Source: Thuidium tamariscinum
Taxonomy: Eukaryota > Streptophyta > Bryopsida > Hypnales > Thuidiaceae
Length of the DNA: 64,000 nt
Assembly (NCBI GenBank): GCA_947034885.2
Contig: OZ019759.1
Span: 13,084,501 to 13,148,500, forward strand
Direction: 5' to 3'
In this document: positions 11,861 through 23,009 of the stretch, piece by piece
Position numbering within the stretch: the first letter of the stretch is position 1
Layout: each line of letters opens with the position of its first letter
Notes under the pieces: model-generated
The model's database searches: none
What the model was told of the DNA's origin: nothing
Seen by the model: the letters and a program-made list of their open reading frames with translations, nothing else
Translations under genes and position numbers: made by a program

Positions 11861-12910
11861 CTTCGTACGTTATGAACATGACAAGTTCCGTTAAATCCGG
11901 TGTCATTGTAGCGGCTACACTTTGAATCATGAGATATTGCAATGCGATAGAGATCACTGCTCTAAAATCGAAATTCAGTGTTCATAACAATTACAAGAAT
12001 GCATTTTGTAATACAAAGGCAAATGTGAATCGTATAAGCAAACTAGAAGCCCCATCCACAAACTATCGGCAATTTCCAAGATTAAATACAAGTCGACATT
12101 CACATGAATTCAATCTCCTCACGCACCAACACTACCAATTACTTGTGAGTGAACTAAAGTAAGGTTACAGACTATGATTGAGCGACACTATCTCTTCGCG
12201 ATACACCCTAACGCAGCTTCATACGCTACCAAACAATGAAAATATACTCCGCAACCGTCTGCACAGGTGTCTACCAAATCTATTCTACTCACTTGGCAAG
12301 ACAAAAGCATTGCATGACGAAACGATTCACGGCAAATCAAACAATAAATGCATCGCAACATGCCTTAATCCGTGAGAAGGCACACAACACGAGACAACAA
12401 TACGATGACAACGAAGACAATGAAATTGAGAGAGGGGGAAAGAGAATGTGAGCAACAAGGTATATGCAAATTGCACAAACCGCTATTCCTCGCGGGAGCG
12501 GGTGTGCATGTACGAAATTCTCCTTCATTAAAGAAGGCGCGTTGTCATTCGTAAAGTGCGTCTTTTTTCAATCGCCACCACATGCTCCACAGGAATATAG
12601 CAGCCTCTAAAACAGGAAAAGGCTGTCAGCCCATAACACTGAACTACAAATAGTATTAAGGGAATGGCGGCCTGAAAATGCTACAAAAAGGTGTTGCCGT
12701 TATAAGTAAAGAGAGAATGTCAGAGTTTTCATCCTCCGCCAAAAATATTGAGTACTATTTTCCGGAACAAAGACTACCGGGTATGGAGAAACAACATACA
12801 CGTTGAAGATGACAAAATGTGGACTACCACCTATATATTCTTCCAACGACAGTTATGGCACAACCCATTCAATCACCACAAAATGACAAAACGATACACT
12901 ACAGTAGTGA
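11861..12910. other. no gene recognised
   Basis: Several overlapping short frames on both strands (11,929-12,554) have no recognisable domain and look like chance. The stretch 12,140-12,700 is somewhat less AT-rich than its surroundings. Confidence 0.4.
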
Positions 12911-13327
12911 TCAGAAGTCATCAAGCCAAGAAAATTTGTAGTTGTCGAAGTCATAATCCGATTTCGAATCGAGATTCCAGTTGAAAGGCTCCAGCGCATC
13001 TTCATCTTCCTCGCCCACAGAGTTCTCCTCGTCATCCAAATTCACCTTGTCTTCCAAATTCTTTTCTTCAATCTCCTCCTCCTCCTCGTCCACCTCGTCA
13101 TCCATCTTGCTGTCATTACTCTCAAGAAAATTAAAGTTGCACTTGCATGGGAAGGGAGAATTGAAAGCAATGTCAAGCTTTCTTTTCTTCCTATTCTGTG
13201 CATCTGTAGTCACCTCGCATTTAGTGCCATTGATAAGGCAACTATCACAATCTGACATTCCTTCTCTCATTTCAAAGGAATAATAAGCTACAACTTCAAG
13301 AACTAGTAAAGAACAATCACTTCTCAC
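12911..13327 (-). CDS. possible small acidic protein or exon, 138 aa
   Basis: The frame has ATG at 13327. The first 60 residues hold a Cys cluster (CDSC, TKC, PCKC). A very acidic stretch follows (DDEVDEEEEEIEE and ENSVGEEDED), then an aromatic, acidic tail ending in SWLDDF. Composition is biased and I recognise no family. The Ser-rich frame on the opposite strand is the shadow of the acidic codons. It may be a last exon of a larger gene or a chance low-complexity frame. No decisive promoter or splice site is visible. Confidence 0.3.
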   Translation of the reverse strand: MRSDCSLLVLEVVAYYSFEMREGMSDCDSCLINGTKCEVTTDAQNRKKRKLDIAFNSPFPCKCNFNFLESNDSKMDDEVDEEEEEIEEKNLEDKVNLDDEENSVGEEDEDALEPFNWNLDSKSDYDFDNYKFSWLDDF

Positions 13328-13329
13328 TT

Positions 13330-14794
13330 CCTTCTCAAAAGTCTGATCTCGGCTATTGATGTTTTAGATTACTGAATGCAACATTATTGAAGTTCCAATA
13401 TGAATATTTTGAATATAAGAGCTTCTAAACATCTCCTACAACTCTTACAACACACAACTTAAACGAAGAAAAGATTAAGAATGAGATAATGAATTAGAAG
13501 ACTTACTTTACCTAGCTTTTCACTCTATCCCGGCCCATTATCATCGTGATTGTTAGACGATGTTTTGAGGTATAGGCATTTGATTTCATTTATTATTATT
13601 TCATTTCAATTTGAAATTTTCTTTGGACTAGGCCTTGACGTACCTTACATTTGTCCCTGACAGCCTCACAAGACGGCGCTCTCATATTGATTCGACGTTT
13701 TGGGCTCTAAGCGTTTCATTTCCTAAAGTACTTGTTCTATGTTCATTGTAAAGTTCTCGGCTCCAGACTCATGAGTTCATTCATTAATCTCAAGTACTTT
13801 TAAAAAAAATATTGAATTTAGACACTGCATAAGTTAAACCAAATAAAAAACTACTACCCCTTTTCTTGTCTACCTATTTAAATTGAATTATGTTGCATAA
13901 ACATTGATGATTCAAAATTCTAAACCCAAAACCTTAATATTGTTAGAACATGTCTATTTGTATTCAAAGAGATTAGTATAAAAAAGAGTGAGAAGGTAAT
14001 TACACCATTTGTATCTTTTAACCTCAATAAGACCGTACTAAAATGTAGAATTAAAAAAAAATGGACTTTTCGTCTTCAAGAAATCCTTATACAATTATAG
14101 ACTCAAAATTATTTGTAAAGATACTCACATTACCCCTCAAAGACAATCACAAAATACAATTTCTTTTTAAAAAGACTTTGTCACAAAGGTAAACACCCTC
14201 ACCCTTAATTTTTCTTTTGAAACTTTATATTTTGCTTGAAGGAATTCAAATGACATTCAAAAAACAAACCTACAAGATTTGCAAAATATAATAAATTTTT
14301 TATGCTTTAAAAAGGATGAATACTTATTTCATCCTCAAAAATAGCATCCAACTCCAATTGAAAGAAAATTCACCTAGACAATTATGTTTTTGTAAAGGTG
14401 CAGTAAAGAGCAATTTGAAAACATGAATGTTTATTCGGGTTTAGAAACTTAGTTATTTCATGACATTTCTACTTCAAACCTTCCTTTGTAGGCCTTCGTC
14501 TAACATGAAATGAAGGTCATTTAATGTCTTGGAAGTCTAAAATTAAAGACAAAAATATAGTCACAAGTTCAAATTTGGGGAGAAATCAAAACTTAATGAT
14601 ACTACAGGCCATTTCAATCTGTAAAATCTGAAATTTATACAGAACATGACTGTTGACTTCTAAAACTTTTGAACTTGTACATAACTTTTATTCTTTTAAT
14701 CTCAAAAGATTTCATATTCATCCTAAAATAAAAATGACTGTATTTTCATTATTTTCCCATGAACAAGCAATGGTGAATTTCACCTTAATAAAAC
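13330..14794. other. AT-rich spacer
   Basis: No gene seen. From about 14,440 there are weak echoes of the 176-bp satellite (catgac/ttccaac/ccttt order), possibly decayed copies leading into array 2. Confidence 0.4.
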
Positions 14795-15515
14795 GGAATT
14801 CATCATAGAACATGAATGTTCTATGATGTTCCAACTCCTACCTATTTTTTTTGGCCCTTTTTCTACGTGAATTCAAAGTCTTCATTGGGCTTGACTTTTA
14901 GAAATAATAATGGTTGTTTTTTGTTTTCTTTCCCATGAATAAAGAATGGGCAATTTGAGTTAAGAAAGCGGGAATTCATCATAGAACATGAATGTTCTAT
15001 GATGTTCCAACTTCTCCCTATTTTTTTTGGCCCTTTTCTTACGTGAATTCAAAGTCTTTATGGGGCTTGATTTTTAGAAAGAAAAATGGCAGTTTTTAGT
15101 TTTCATTCCCATGAATAAAGAATGGGCAATTTGAGTTAAGAAAGCCGGAATTCATCATAGACCATGAATGTTCTATGATGTTCCAACTTCTACCTATTTT
15201 TTTTGGCCCTTTTCTTACGTGAATTCAAAGTCTTTATGGGGCTTGATTTTTAGAAAGAAAAATGGCAGTTTTTAGTTTTCATTCCCATGAATAAAGAATG
15301 GGCAATTTGAGTTAAGAAAGCGGGAATTCATCATAGACCATGAATGTTCTATGATGTTCCAACTTCTACCTATTTTTTTTGTCCCTTTTTTAACGTGAAT
15401 TCAAAGTCTTTTGAGGGCTTCACTTTAGAAATAAAAATGGCTATTTTTTAAAAAATTTCCATGAATAAGCAATGGGTAACTTCAGTTAAGAAAGTGGGAA
15501 TTCAATATGGAACTT
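14795..15515. repeat. 176-bp satellite array 2 (about 4 copies)
   Basis: GGAATTCATCATAGAACATG recurs at about 14795, 14971, 15147 and 15323, with a diverged copy at 15497, giving a period near 176 bp. Each unit holds CATAGAACAT-GA-ATGTTCTATG, a 10-bp-arm dyad. The order of motifs (TCATG, TTCCAACTT, CCTATTTTTTTTGGCCC, TTACGTGAATTC, ATGGCAG) matches array 1 (TTGCAACTT, CATTTTTTTGGTCCCC, TGCACGTTGATTTC, ATGGCAG). The two are therefore diverged arrays of one satellite family. Confidence 0.9.
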
Positions 15516-18020
15516 GAATAACAATGACGCTAGCGCTCGAGCGATGAGCTTGAAGCACCTTTTTTTGGAGAAATTTTAGTTGAATTTTGTTTTTGGTTGA
15601 CTTTTTCAAAAATTAGAATAAATTTTTTATTATTTATAGTAAATTTTGGTAGGTATGACCGTGCCTCCTATAACCGTGGATTGTCATAGAATCCTCTACT
15701 TTTGGGCAATTATTGTTTAGTGCTATGTATTTAGAATTTAGGAAATTTGTTTTTGAACCATAGCAAAGAATATGCCAACCACTTTAAATACAAAGACTTG
15801 TATCACATTCCAATAATAAATTGTATTTTTTTCACTATCCGGAATGTATATGGACAATTCCAAAAGTGAGTGAATTAAAAAAAGGTCAAAAAATAGAAAC
15901 ACATGCCAAAAAAGATGCTTTCAAAATTAGAATATATCATTTCAATTGCACTATATGTAAAGAAATACAATATGAATGTAATACACACCAAAAACTAACC
16001 ATACCTACTTAGAAATAATGATGATCTCTACTTGGACTAGTAATAGCTTCAAGTCATTGAAGCTATATCTAAGTGCATAAATGAATTTGTCATCATGAAT
16101 ATCCATCTTGCAAAATTACTTATATAAATAGTATAAGTGCTTACGATTTATACATTGCACTTTTCTTTTGACAAGGGACACCACTATACTGATAAAATTA
16201 GAGCTTATACATATAGGATATAAGGAAATATACCAATTGTCACTTGATATACATTTTTATTTCACTCCACCCTAGTCTCCAACACCACTATTGCACCAAG
16301 TTCTAGAAGAGGTATAAAGATTACTTCTAGAATTTGTCCTCTTATATTTCCAACACTTTTCCATTTGTTTTATTGTGCTTTAGTTGGATCATTTGCAAGT
16401 CTTTTAATTGTTTTATTGTTCTTTACTATTGGATGTGCATTTAGATTTGGTGGACATGATTGGTTGAAAAAGACAAGCTCAAAAATTTTAGCCATTGTAA
16501 AGAATTTAGTTGGCAATAATGTGGGCCAGTTGTGGGGGCAAAAACTTGCATCCTATAAGAGTAAAGTCTTCTCTCGATTGAGATTGGTCCATATTAGTAT
16601 AGGCTAAATTTCAAGTAGCTCTGGCTAATCAATGACTCACTTCTTCTTTGTGCCTTCTACACATCATTCAATGTCATTCTAACAGAACGAGAAATCCACC
16701 ACCTCTCGCTTAGTTCAAAACTCTTATTTTCTACCATGATATGTTGGAGCTTGGGTTTCCTTTCTATCCTTTGCAATCCTTGAAGTACACTTGATGTTTG
16801 ATGTCTATTGTTGAGCAAAGCATCTTGCACTCAATTTGTATTTAATCCTTGCAATATGCCACTTCAATGTATTACAGTCGCATTTGCATACTACCAAGCG
16901 TCACATAGTAGAGAGGATTGACATCATTGCAATTTTGAGTACCTTTTATTAAATCTTCTATAATCTTTTTAGACCATATTTGAAGTTTTGAACATAGGGC
17001 TACACAAAGTTGACTTTTTTTGGTCTATATTAATCTCTTACATCACCAATAGGTACATCAAGTGTCTTCTTTGTGCTTCCAAAAATTCTTCTCCTTCTAC
17101 ATGTGGTACTCAAGTTCCCACACCATGTGCTTTTGGCAATGTATTCAATACTTTTCCAATTTTTTTGAGGCATCCGGTGCATCTTGCACCTCTCAACTTC
17201 AATTCCTCCCTTTGATGATCTTGACCCTAATGCATATTTGCTTAGGGATGTTCAATAGTTTGTCATTTGCATCCAGGTGCAAATATTGTCAAAACAAGAT
17301 GCATCAAACAAATTGTTTTTCCTTCTTCCTAACATTTTTAGCCACTTATTATATACCATTTTAGACAAATTATAGAAAATCATATACGTCATCTTTTCTA
17401 AAGTGAGACCCTACAAATCCAATTATAGCAAAAAATGAGTACAAAATGGAAACACTATTGTCATGCCAATTATATTTCAAATTGCTTTGCATAGTTGCAA
17501 GCATTTTAGTACAAGGTTTTAGGTCTAAAAGAGTATAATTGAAAAGAATAAATAAATAGAATTTAAGAAATTTGTAGTATCCTGATTTTTTATATGAGAT
17601 TAAAAATCCAATAAGATTGTACCTTGAAGTAGGTTGTCAAAGTTGCTTTAAATTCCAAGGTACCACTTATAGAATGTAATGATTAGAGATATTTAGAACC
17701 ATCAAATCCAATGAATTCTAAATACAATTCTTTTTTATATAAAAATAAAAATAGTGAAGGATTATATCTTCAACTAGAACGTGATTCAAAATGGTCATTA
17801 CTAGAAGCTATTTGAAGGGGGAGTTGAAAATGAAGGTACACTTAGAGCCGTCAAATCCGATGGATGTCAAAGTGATAGCCCATACTAGTCCCATTTTGGA
17901 ACCTTTCAAATTCTTATTACTATAAATTTCCAATCACTTGCACTAAAATATTTCACTAATTAGATCTAGTTATGAAAAAAATTCTTCCACTATCAAATTC
18001 AAATCTATAATCCTCAATTT
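15516..18020. other. no gene recognised
   Basis: Short frames only. The frame at 16,365-16,607 begins with a hydrophobic stretch but lacks support. Around 17,640-17,720 and 17,835-17,880 there are decayed copies of the hairpin family of the 20-22 kb region (variants of CCGTCAAATCCGATGG next to GGTACC-like ends). Confidence 0.4.
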
Positions 18021-19104
18021 CTAATAGAATGAAAAAATATTTTCAATACCAAAAGAAGATTCAATTACCATTGTCATGAAGCCTCTCCATTGTAAATACT
18101 GGATATGCCAAAATGCAAGCCAGTGGTCTAAGTAATGAAGTGAATCTTCACTTACAACTCTATATGAGAACCACCATGACCTAATTGCAAGTGAGCATGT
18201 CTTTGCTTCATTCAAAGTCTTTGATTCTTTGTATTGTTTACATACTGTAATGTAATATTGTTCGAATGTTTACTTGATGTACTTCTATATAAGTTTGCAA
18301 ATGAATTATTCCTATGTAGTAAACAAGCCCTCTTATGATTTTTTAAGACCTCATTTGCAGAACCACTACCATAAACAATGCAAACCACATTCCAATTGAA
18401 CATAGCACTATCTACCATGAACTCCTTAAAATTTGGCATATGCACTCCTTTTTTCTCCACTTTAGCATTCAACAACCTTCAAAACTATACTTGGATCTCC
18501 GTATCTTTTGATTGCATGCCACAAATTGCAATAGTCATTTCTTTCTTGTACTGAAAGTTGAACACGTGGCAAGCCATGGTGGTCAATTGTTCATGTGCTT
18601 TGCATGGTCAAACATTATCTACGCATTATGTAGATCACTTCCAAGTTGCATGTGCCTCATCAAGTCGACTCTACTTCTAGGTCCTTCAATGAGCATTTTG
18701 AAGATGTAAACCTTTTCTTTGCTATGGCTTGGGAAGATATTATAGTGTATGAATTCAAACTTGGATTCCCTCTTCATAGTCATAATGATGTCAATGAACC
18801 TTTTTTGGTTGTTTGAACATAAAGAGGAGATGATATTCCATATACTACTATTTAGAAACCTGAAGCAATCTATGACCCCTTCTATTTCCTCTCCTTTCAA
18901 GATCTACTTCACTCCCTTTCTGTGGTGAAATGAGTGGTTCGTGAAATCTATACTAGCGGACAAGGCAATGGTGGAATTTGTGGCTATAGAGGTTTTGGCA
19001 ACTTCATGTGCAATGAATATAGTGATTTCTTTTGTAGAGTCTATATTCATGATTTTTTCTATTGAGTGACTATGATTTCCTAAAAGAATTATAGCCCTAC
19101 TCAA
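18021..19104 (-). pseudogene. decayed transposase-like gene
   Basis: Fragments in different minus frames read as one degraded protein: 19104-18904, 18900-18619, a stop-rich bridge at 18618-18480, 18475-18212 and 18215-18021. Recognisable pieces are VYIFKMLIEGPRSRVDL, a bridge piece encoding MTIA-like residues followed by MQSKD, then FMVDSAMFNWNVVCIVYGSG, and LAIRSWWFS followed by LDHWLAFWHIQYLQW. I associate the FMxDSA..NWN..R/CIVYGSG and RSWW...LAFWHFRY pattern with transposase-like proteins of non-flowering plants. The D-containing blocks suggest an RNase-H-like nuclease (inference). Several stops and at least two frameshifts make it non-functional. Confidence 0.5.
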
Positions 19105-20215
19105 ATTAAGGTTGTCACTACAACAATAGTAAATCTTAGCATCACAGGTGTTATTTTAGGAATCAATTCAAGAACCTTCTCCAATGTCATTTCAAGAATC
19201 TCGTTCATGCTCTAATGCCTTTCCATCTACACTAGCAATACATCCATTTTTTTTTGTCAAACTTAAAATGAAAAATAAGCAAAAGCAAAGTCATACAATA
19301 TCTTGAAGTTTAACTCACCTCTTTAAGGAAGCCAAGCCTATTAGAGGGATGAGCCACTACTAATAGTAGTTTGTCCATTTTTACCATCAAAGTATTAGTT
19401 CTCTCTTTTGCTCTCGTCCTTACAGCATGAATGACCTCTTTTAGCCTTTTGTTGCTTTTTGGTGTGGCATTAGTATACTTTCTCATGGCAGCATGTGCTA
19501 CTTGAAAAATATCTTGGTGTATGATTACCCCATTTTTTCACTTAGTTATCAAAAAAGTTTCAAAAGCATGCCAAGCAAAAGGATTTGAATTTCTTGAAGA
19601 ACAACGTATTTTTCTTTAAATAAATGATGTAAAAACCTCCATAAGTACGATGTACCATTTCTTGAAAACCATGCTTTCAAAACACCTTTTCTTCTTTGTG
19701 AGGCTAAGTAAGTAGATTTGTGAATCATTCACCAGCAAAAGTCTATACTTTTGCACTTGGTACAAAGTGAATGTCATATTCTACTCAATTTCAAAGCTAT
19801 CTTTTTAGTCATGGTTTCAAAAAATTTGAAAAATAAACCTTTGAAAAAATCAATGGTATCAAAACTAGAAGTATCTTTCAACATCCTATAAAGTTCAATT
19901 GGATTCAATAGACCTTTATGGGGTGCTTGGAGGTGCCCTTCTTTTAGATACCTTGTTGAATTTCAAAACTATCTTCTTAGTCATGGTTTCAAAAAATTTT
20001 AAAAATAATTTTAAAAAAGTCAATGGTATCAAAATTAGAATTAATTCTAAGAGTACTATAAAGTTTAGGTGTATCCAAGAGAAATTGGGGGATGCTTGGA
20101 ACTACCTCTCTTTTTAGATACCCTGCTGAATTTCAAAACTATCTTTTTGGTTATGATTTAAAACACTTAGGAAATTTTTTTAAGAAAAAATTAAAGGATA
20201 CCAAATTAGGAGTAC

Positions 20216-20290
20216 TATGAGGCACTTCCAAGTTCCAAAAGAGCCGTCAGATCCGACGGACCTTTTTGAGGTGCCTCATGGTACCCCCAG
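20216..20290. repeat. hairpin with CCGTCAGATCCGACGG core
   Basis: Member of the GGATCC-centred hairpin family in the left arm of the large inverted repeat. The core is at 20244-20259, and the flanks TGAGGCAC and GTGCCTCA pair with each other. The mirror member in the right arm has its core at 20498-20513. Confidence 0.75.
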
Positions 20291-20462
20291 TTTAGATACC
20301 CTGCTAAGTCCAAAATCAAATTTTTGGTCATAGTCTTAATTTTTTAAATTTTTTTCCTATATTAATAATTAATCAAGAGAATTATATGATAAACTAATAA
20401 ATAAAAATTCAAAATTTTTTAAACTATGACCAAAAATTTTATTTTGGACTTAGAAAGGTACC

Positions 20463-20550
20463 TAAATTGGGGGTACCATGAGGCACCCCAAAAAGGTCTG
20501 TCGGATCTGACGGCCCTTTTGGAGGTGCCTCATAGTACCCCTAATTTGGG
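20463..20550. repeat. hairpin with CTGTCGGATCTGACGG core
   Basis: Core at 20498-20513. Outer arms GGGGGTACCATGAGGCACC and GGTGCCTCATAGTACCCC pair imperfectly. It is the right-arm mirror of the 20216-20290 hairpin. Confidence 0.75.
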
Positions 20551-21039
20551 CTCCTTGAATTTTTTTTTAAAAATTTCCTAAATTTTTTAAACCATGACCA
20601 AAAAGATAGTTTTGAAATTCAGCAGGGTATCTAAAAGAGAGGTAGTTCCAAACATCCTCCAATTTCTTTTGGATCCAAATAAAATTTATAGTACTCTGAG
20701 AATTAATTCTAGTTTTTAAACCACTGACTTTTTCAAAAGTATTTTTTCAATGTTTTGAAACCATGAGTAAAAAGATAGTTTTGAATTCAACAGGGTACCT
20801 AAAAGAGGGGCACCTCCAAGCACCCCATAAAGGTCTATTGAACTTTATGGGATGTTGAAAGATACTTCTAGTTTTGATACCACTAACTTTTTCAAAGGTA
20901 TTTTTTTCAAAATATTTGAAACTATGACCAAAACCTTAATTTTGAATTCAATTGGGTACGTAAAAGAGGGGAGCACGAAGTACCTTAAATGGTCTGTTGG
21001 ATCTTATGGAACTTTATGGGGTGGTTGGATACTTAGAAT

Positions 21040-21120
21040 TAGAGCACCATGAGATACTTTAAAAAAGCCTGATTCTTTTTGGAGTATCTCATGGTATCCC
21101 AATTTTGGATACCATTGTGA
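21040..21120. repeat. decayed member of the hairpin family
   Basis: ACCATGAGATACTTTAAAAAA near 21046 pairs with the GGAGTATCTCATGGTATCCC region near 21081. The central GGATCC is lost (GCCTGATTC). It lacks the long outer arms of the intact members. Confidence 0.55.
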
Positions 21121-21938
21121 TATTTTTGTAGAAATCTTGAACTTTCAAAGGATGCTCTTTTGATGAACATTGGTAATTTTAGTTATTCTTTCTATAAGCT
21201 AAGTAATCATTCAAGTGAAATTTTTTAATAGTTCAAGATCTCAAAAATACTACTCATGTTTTAGAATCAGAGGTCAAATTCAATAAACTAAAATTCTAGC
21301 TACAAAGTGAATGACCATGCCATACCACTTTGTAAAGTGAATACTTGCCATTTTCTATTTTCGGACTTTGTGCACTCAGGCTTCAATGAATCCATCTTGC
21401 CGATGACAAAAGACTGTAGATGCCTAAAAAAAAGAATCATTTTTTTTCAGAATATTTGGGTCTACTCAACTATTCCAATTTCAGATTTTAGAACCTTTGA
21501 AGAAGTTCCTAATGAGATACTTATAGCTATGAGAAGGGATTTAGGAATTGAAATTTTACATTTGATTAAGCCTACCAAGGACAATAAATTTGAGCTTAGT
21601 AAAGCTTTGAAATTTCAATTGATTTTTGATTCTATATACATTATTCTTTTGTAGAATTCTTGGATAGCCTTTCTTGGATTAGGTCTTTATACCTTTGATA
21701 ATTGTATCCAAAAGAATTTGCTTTAGTTTTCAGCTGAGTTTCTAATTACATATAAATTTTTGATTCCAGACATGCTAGAGTCAAATAAGCTTGTTTGAGG
21801 GCATTTTCCTCTTACTTGTGACCTTCAATCCAATTTTCTATCAAAACTAACTAGAAGTGTTGTACTTCAACGCATAAACGCACCCTTTTGGTGTTTTTTT
21901 TTTTTTTTTTCAAAAACAGCTTGTTTAAACTGCTCAGT
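21121..21938. other. spacer with one 115-aa frame of unknown status
   Basis: A plus frame at 21,307-21,654 (115 aa) has reasonably balanced composition (NEILIAMRRDLGIEIL, LSKALKFQLIFDS) but no family I recognise and no visible context. It could be an exon remnant or chance. A T-tract precedes the next hairpin near 21,895-21,911. Confidence 0.3.
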
Positions 21939-22034
21939 GTGCCAAAATTGGGGGTACCATGAAATACTCTAGAAAACACCGTCGGATCCGACGGTGTTTC
22001 CTAGAGTATCTCGTGGTACCCCCAATTTTGGCAC
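21939..22034. repeat. near-perfect 96-bp hairpin, core CACCGTCGGATCCGACGGTG
   Basis: The 20-bp core at 21977-21996 is an exact palindrome. Pairing continues outward through CTCTAG, GGTACCA/TGGTACC and TGTGCCAAAATTGGGGG against CCCCCAATTTTGGCACA. It is the best preserved member of the family. Confidence 0.92.
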
Positions 22035-22189
22035 ATTGAGAAGTATGTTTAAAAAATTATGTGAAATCATTTTTTGTTTAGGGTTTTTAGTTCAAATCCC
22101 AAGGCTTTTGCTAGCCAAAACCCCCCAGGGATTTGAACTAAAAACCCTGAACTAAAAATGGTTTCAGAGATTTTCTTAAAACATATTTC
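22035..22189. repeat. inverted repeat linking two hairpins, centre near 22,112
   Basis: TTTAGTTCAAATCCC at 22,086 pairs with GGGATTTGAACTAAA at 22,129 around GCTAGC (22110-22115). AAGTATGTTTAA near 22,043 also pairs with a partner near 22,176. With the hairpins on each side this forms a second, nested palindrome of about 355 bp (21,939-22,295). Confidence 0.82.
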
Positions 22190-22295
22190 TCAATGTACCA
22201 AAACTGGGGTTACTACGAGATACTCTAGGAAACACCGTCGGATCCGATGGTGTTTCCTACAGTATCTTGTGGTACCCCTAGTTTTGGCACATTGA
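22190..22295. repeat. 106-bp hairpin, core CACCGTCGGATCCGATGGTG
   Basis: Core at 22232-22251, with one mismatch from a perfect palindrome. The outer arms TCAATGTACCAAAACT and AGTTTTGGCACATTGA pair. The tail at 22,296-22,370 repeats 22,035-22,105 in direct orientation at about 253 bp, so this region also has a direct duplication. Confidence 0.88.
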
Positions 22296-22542
22296 GAAGT
22301 ATATTTAAAAAATTATGTGAAATCCTTTTTGGTCAGGGTTTTTTAGTTCAAATCCTTGGGTTTTGTTGGCTTGCAAAAGCCTTGATCTAAACTCAATGCC
22401 ATATATTAGATCTTCCATGATTGAGTTCTTTGGCACTTTATTTTTGAAAATCAATGGCCATATAAGCAGATTCTTTATAAATGATGTTTTCTTAAAAAAT
22501 TTCATTTTTTGCAAATTTCTAATTTTCTTTGAAATCTCAATT

Positions 22543-22645
22543 AGGTACCCAAAATTGGGGTACCATGGGATACTAGAGAAAGTACTATCGGATCCAATTG
22601 TACAACATTCTTGGATCTCTCATGGTACCCCAGTTTTGGGTACCC
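22543..22645. repeat. hairpin with partly decayed GGATCC core
   Basis: GGTACCCAAAATTGGGGTACC followed by ATGGGA on the left pairs with TCTCATGGTACCCC and GTTTTGGGTACC on the right. The core is CTATCGGATCCAATTG (about 22586-22601). Confidence 0.78.
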
Positions 22646-23009
22646 TTGTGAATTCCATTATTATTATTTTCATTAATTCTTTTATTTGTGTGCAATTTTT
22701 CTAGGTTCCTAATGCTATTTTAGGGCCAATATAAGGTTTTCAATTGATTTCTTAGCAAGTATAGAGCATTGAAGTCCAACTTTGTGCATGCCATCTCCAT
22801 GTGCGCGTTGCGCGTTACCTTGTGCGGGGGGACCCCATTCGTGTATACATATTTTGAACCTGTAGTATTAAGCTAGACTTGCTGACCCTCACTCGGTGTT
22901 TTAGAAATTAGCCCAAAGTTGGCACCCAATTGTTTCAAATTTCTTTCATCTCTTGTAGTTAAACCTCTTCGTTTTTCTATTTCTAATTCTCTCCATGGTT
23001 GAAATGTCA

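Larger units (their letters stand above)
19775..20965. repeat. large inverted repeat (about 570-bp arms)
   Basis: The sequence left of about 20,368 pairs with the right side over nearly the whole block. For example CCTGCTAAGTCCAAAAT at 20,300 pairs with ATTTTGGACTTAG near 20,440. CCTGCTGAATTTCAAAACT near 20,125 pairs with AGTTTTGAAATTCAGCAGG near 20,607. The GGTGCTTGGAGGTGCCC region near 19,922 pairs with the GGGGCACCTCCAAGCACCCC region near 20,815. The centre is an AT-rich TATTAATAATTAATC spacer. Each arm carries smaller hairpins. This is a foldback-type structure with no coding region. Confidence 0.88.

Noticed and set aside
19116-19160. CACTACAACAATAG as another CACTA terminus
   Set aside because: The first bases fit, but there is no subterminal repeat, partner end or CACTA-type gene beside it. 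The adjacent pseudogene looks like another family.
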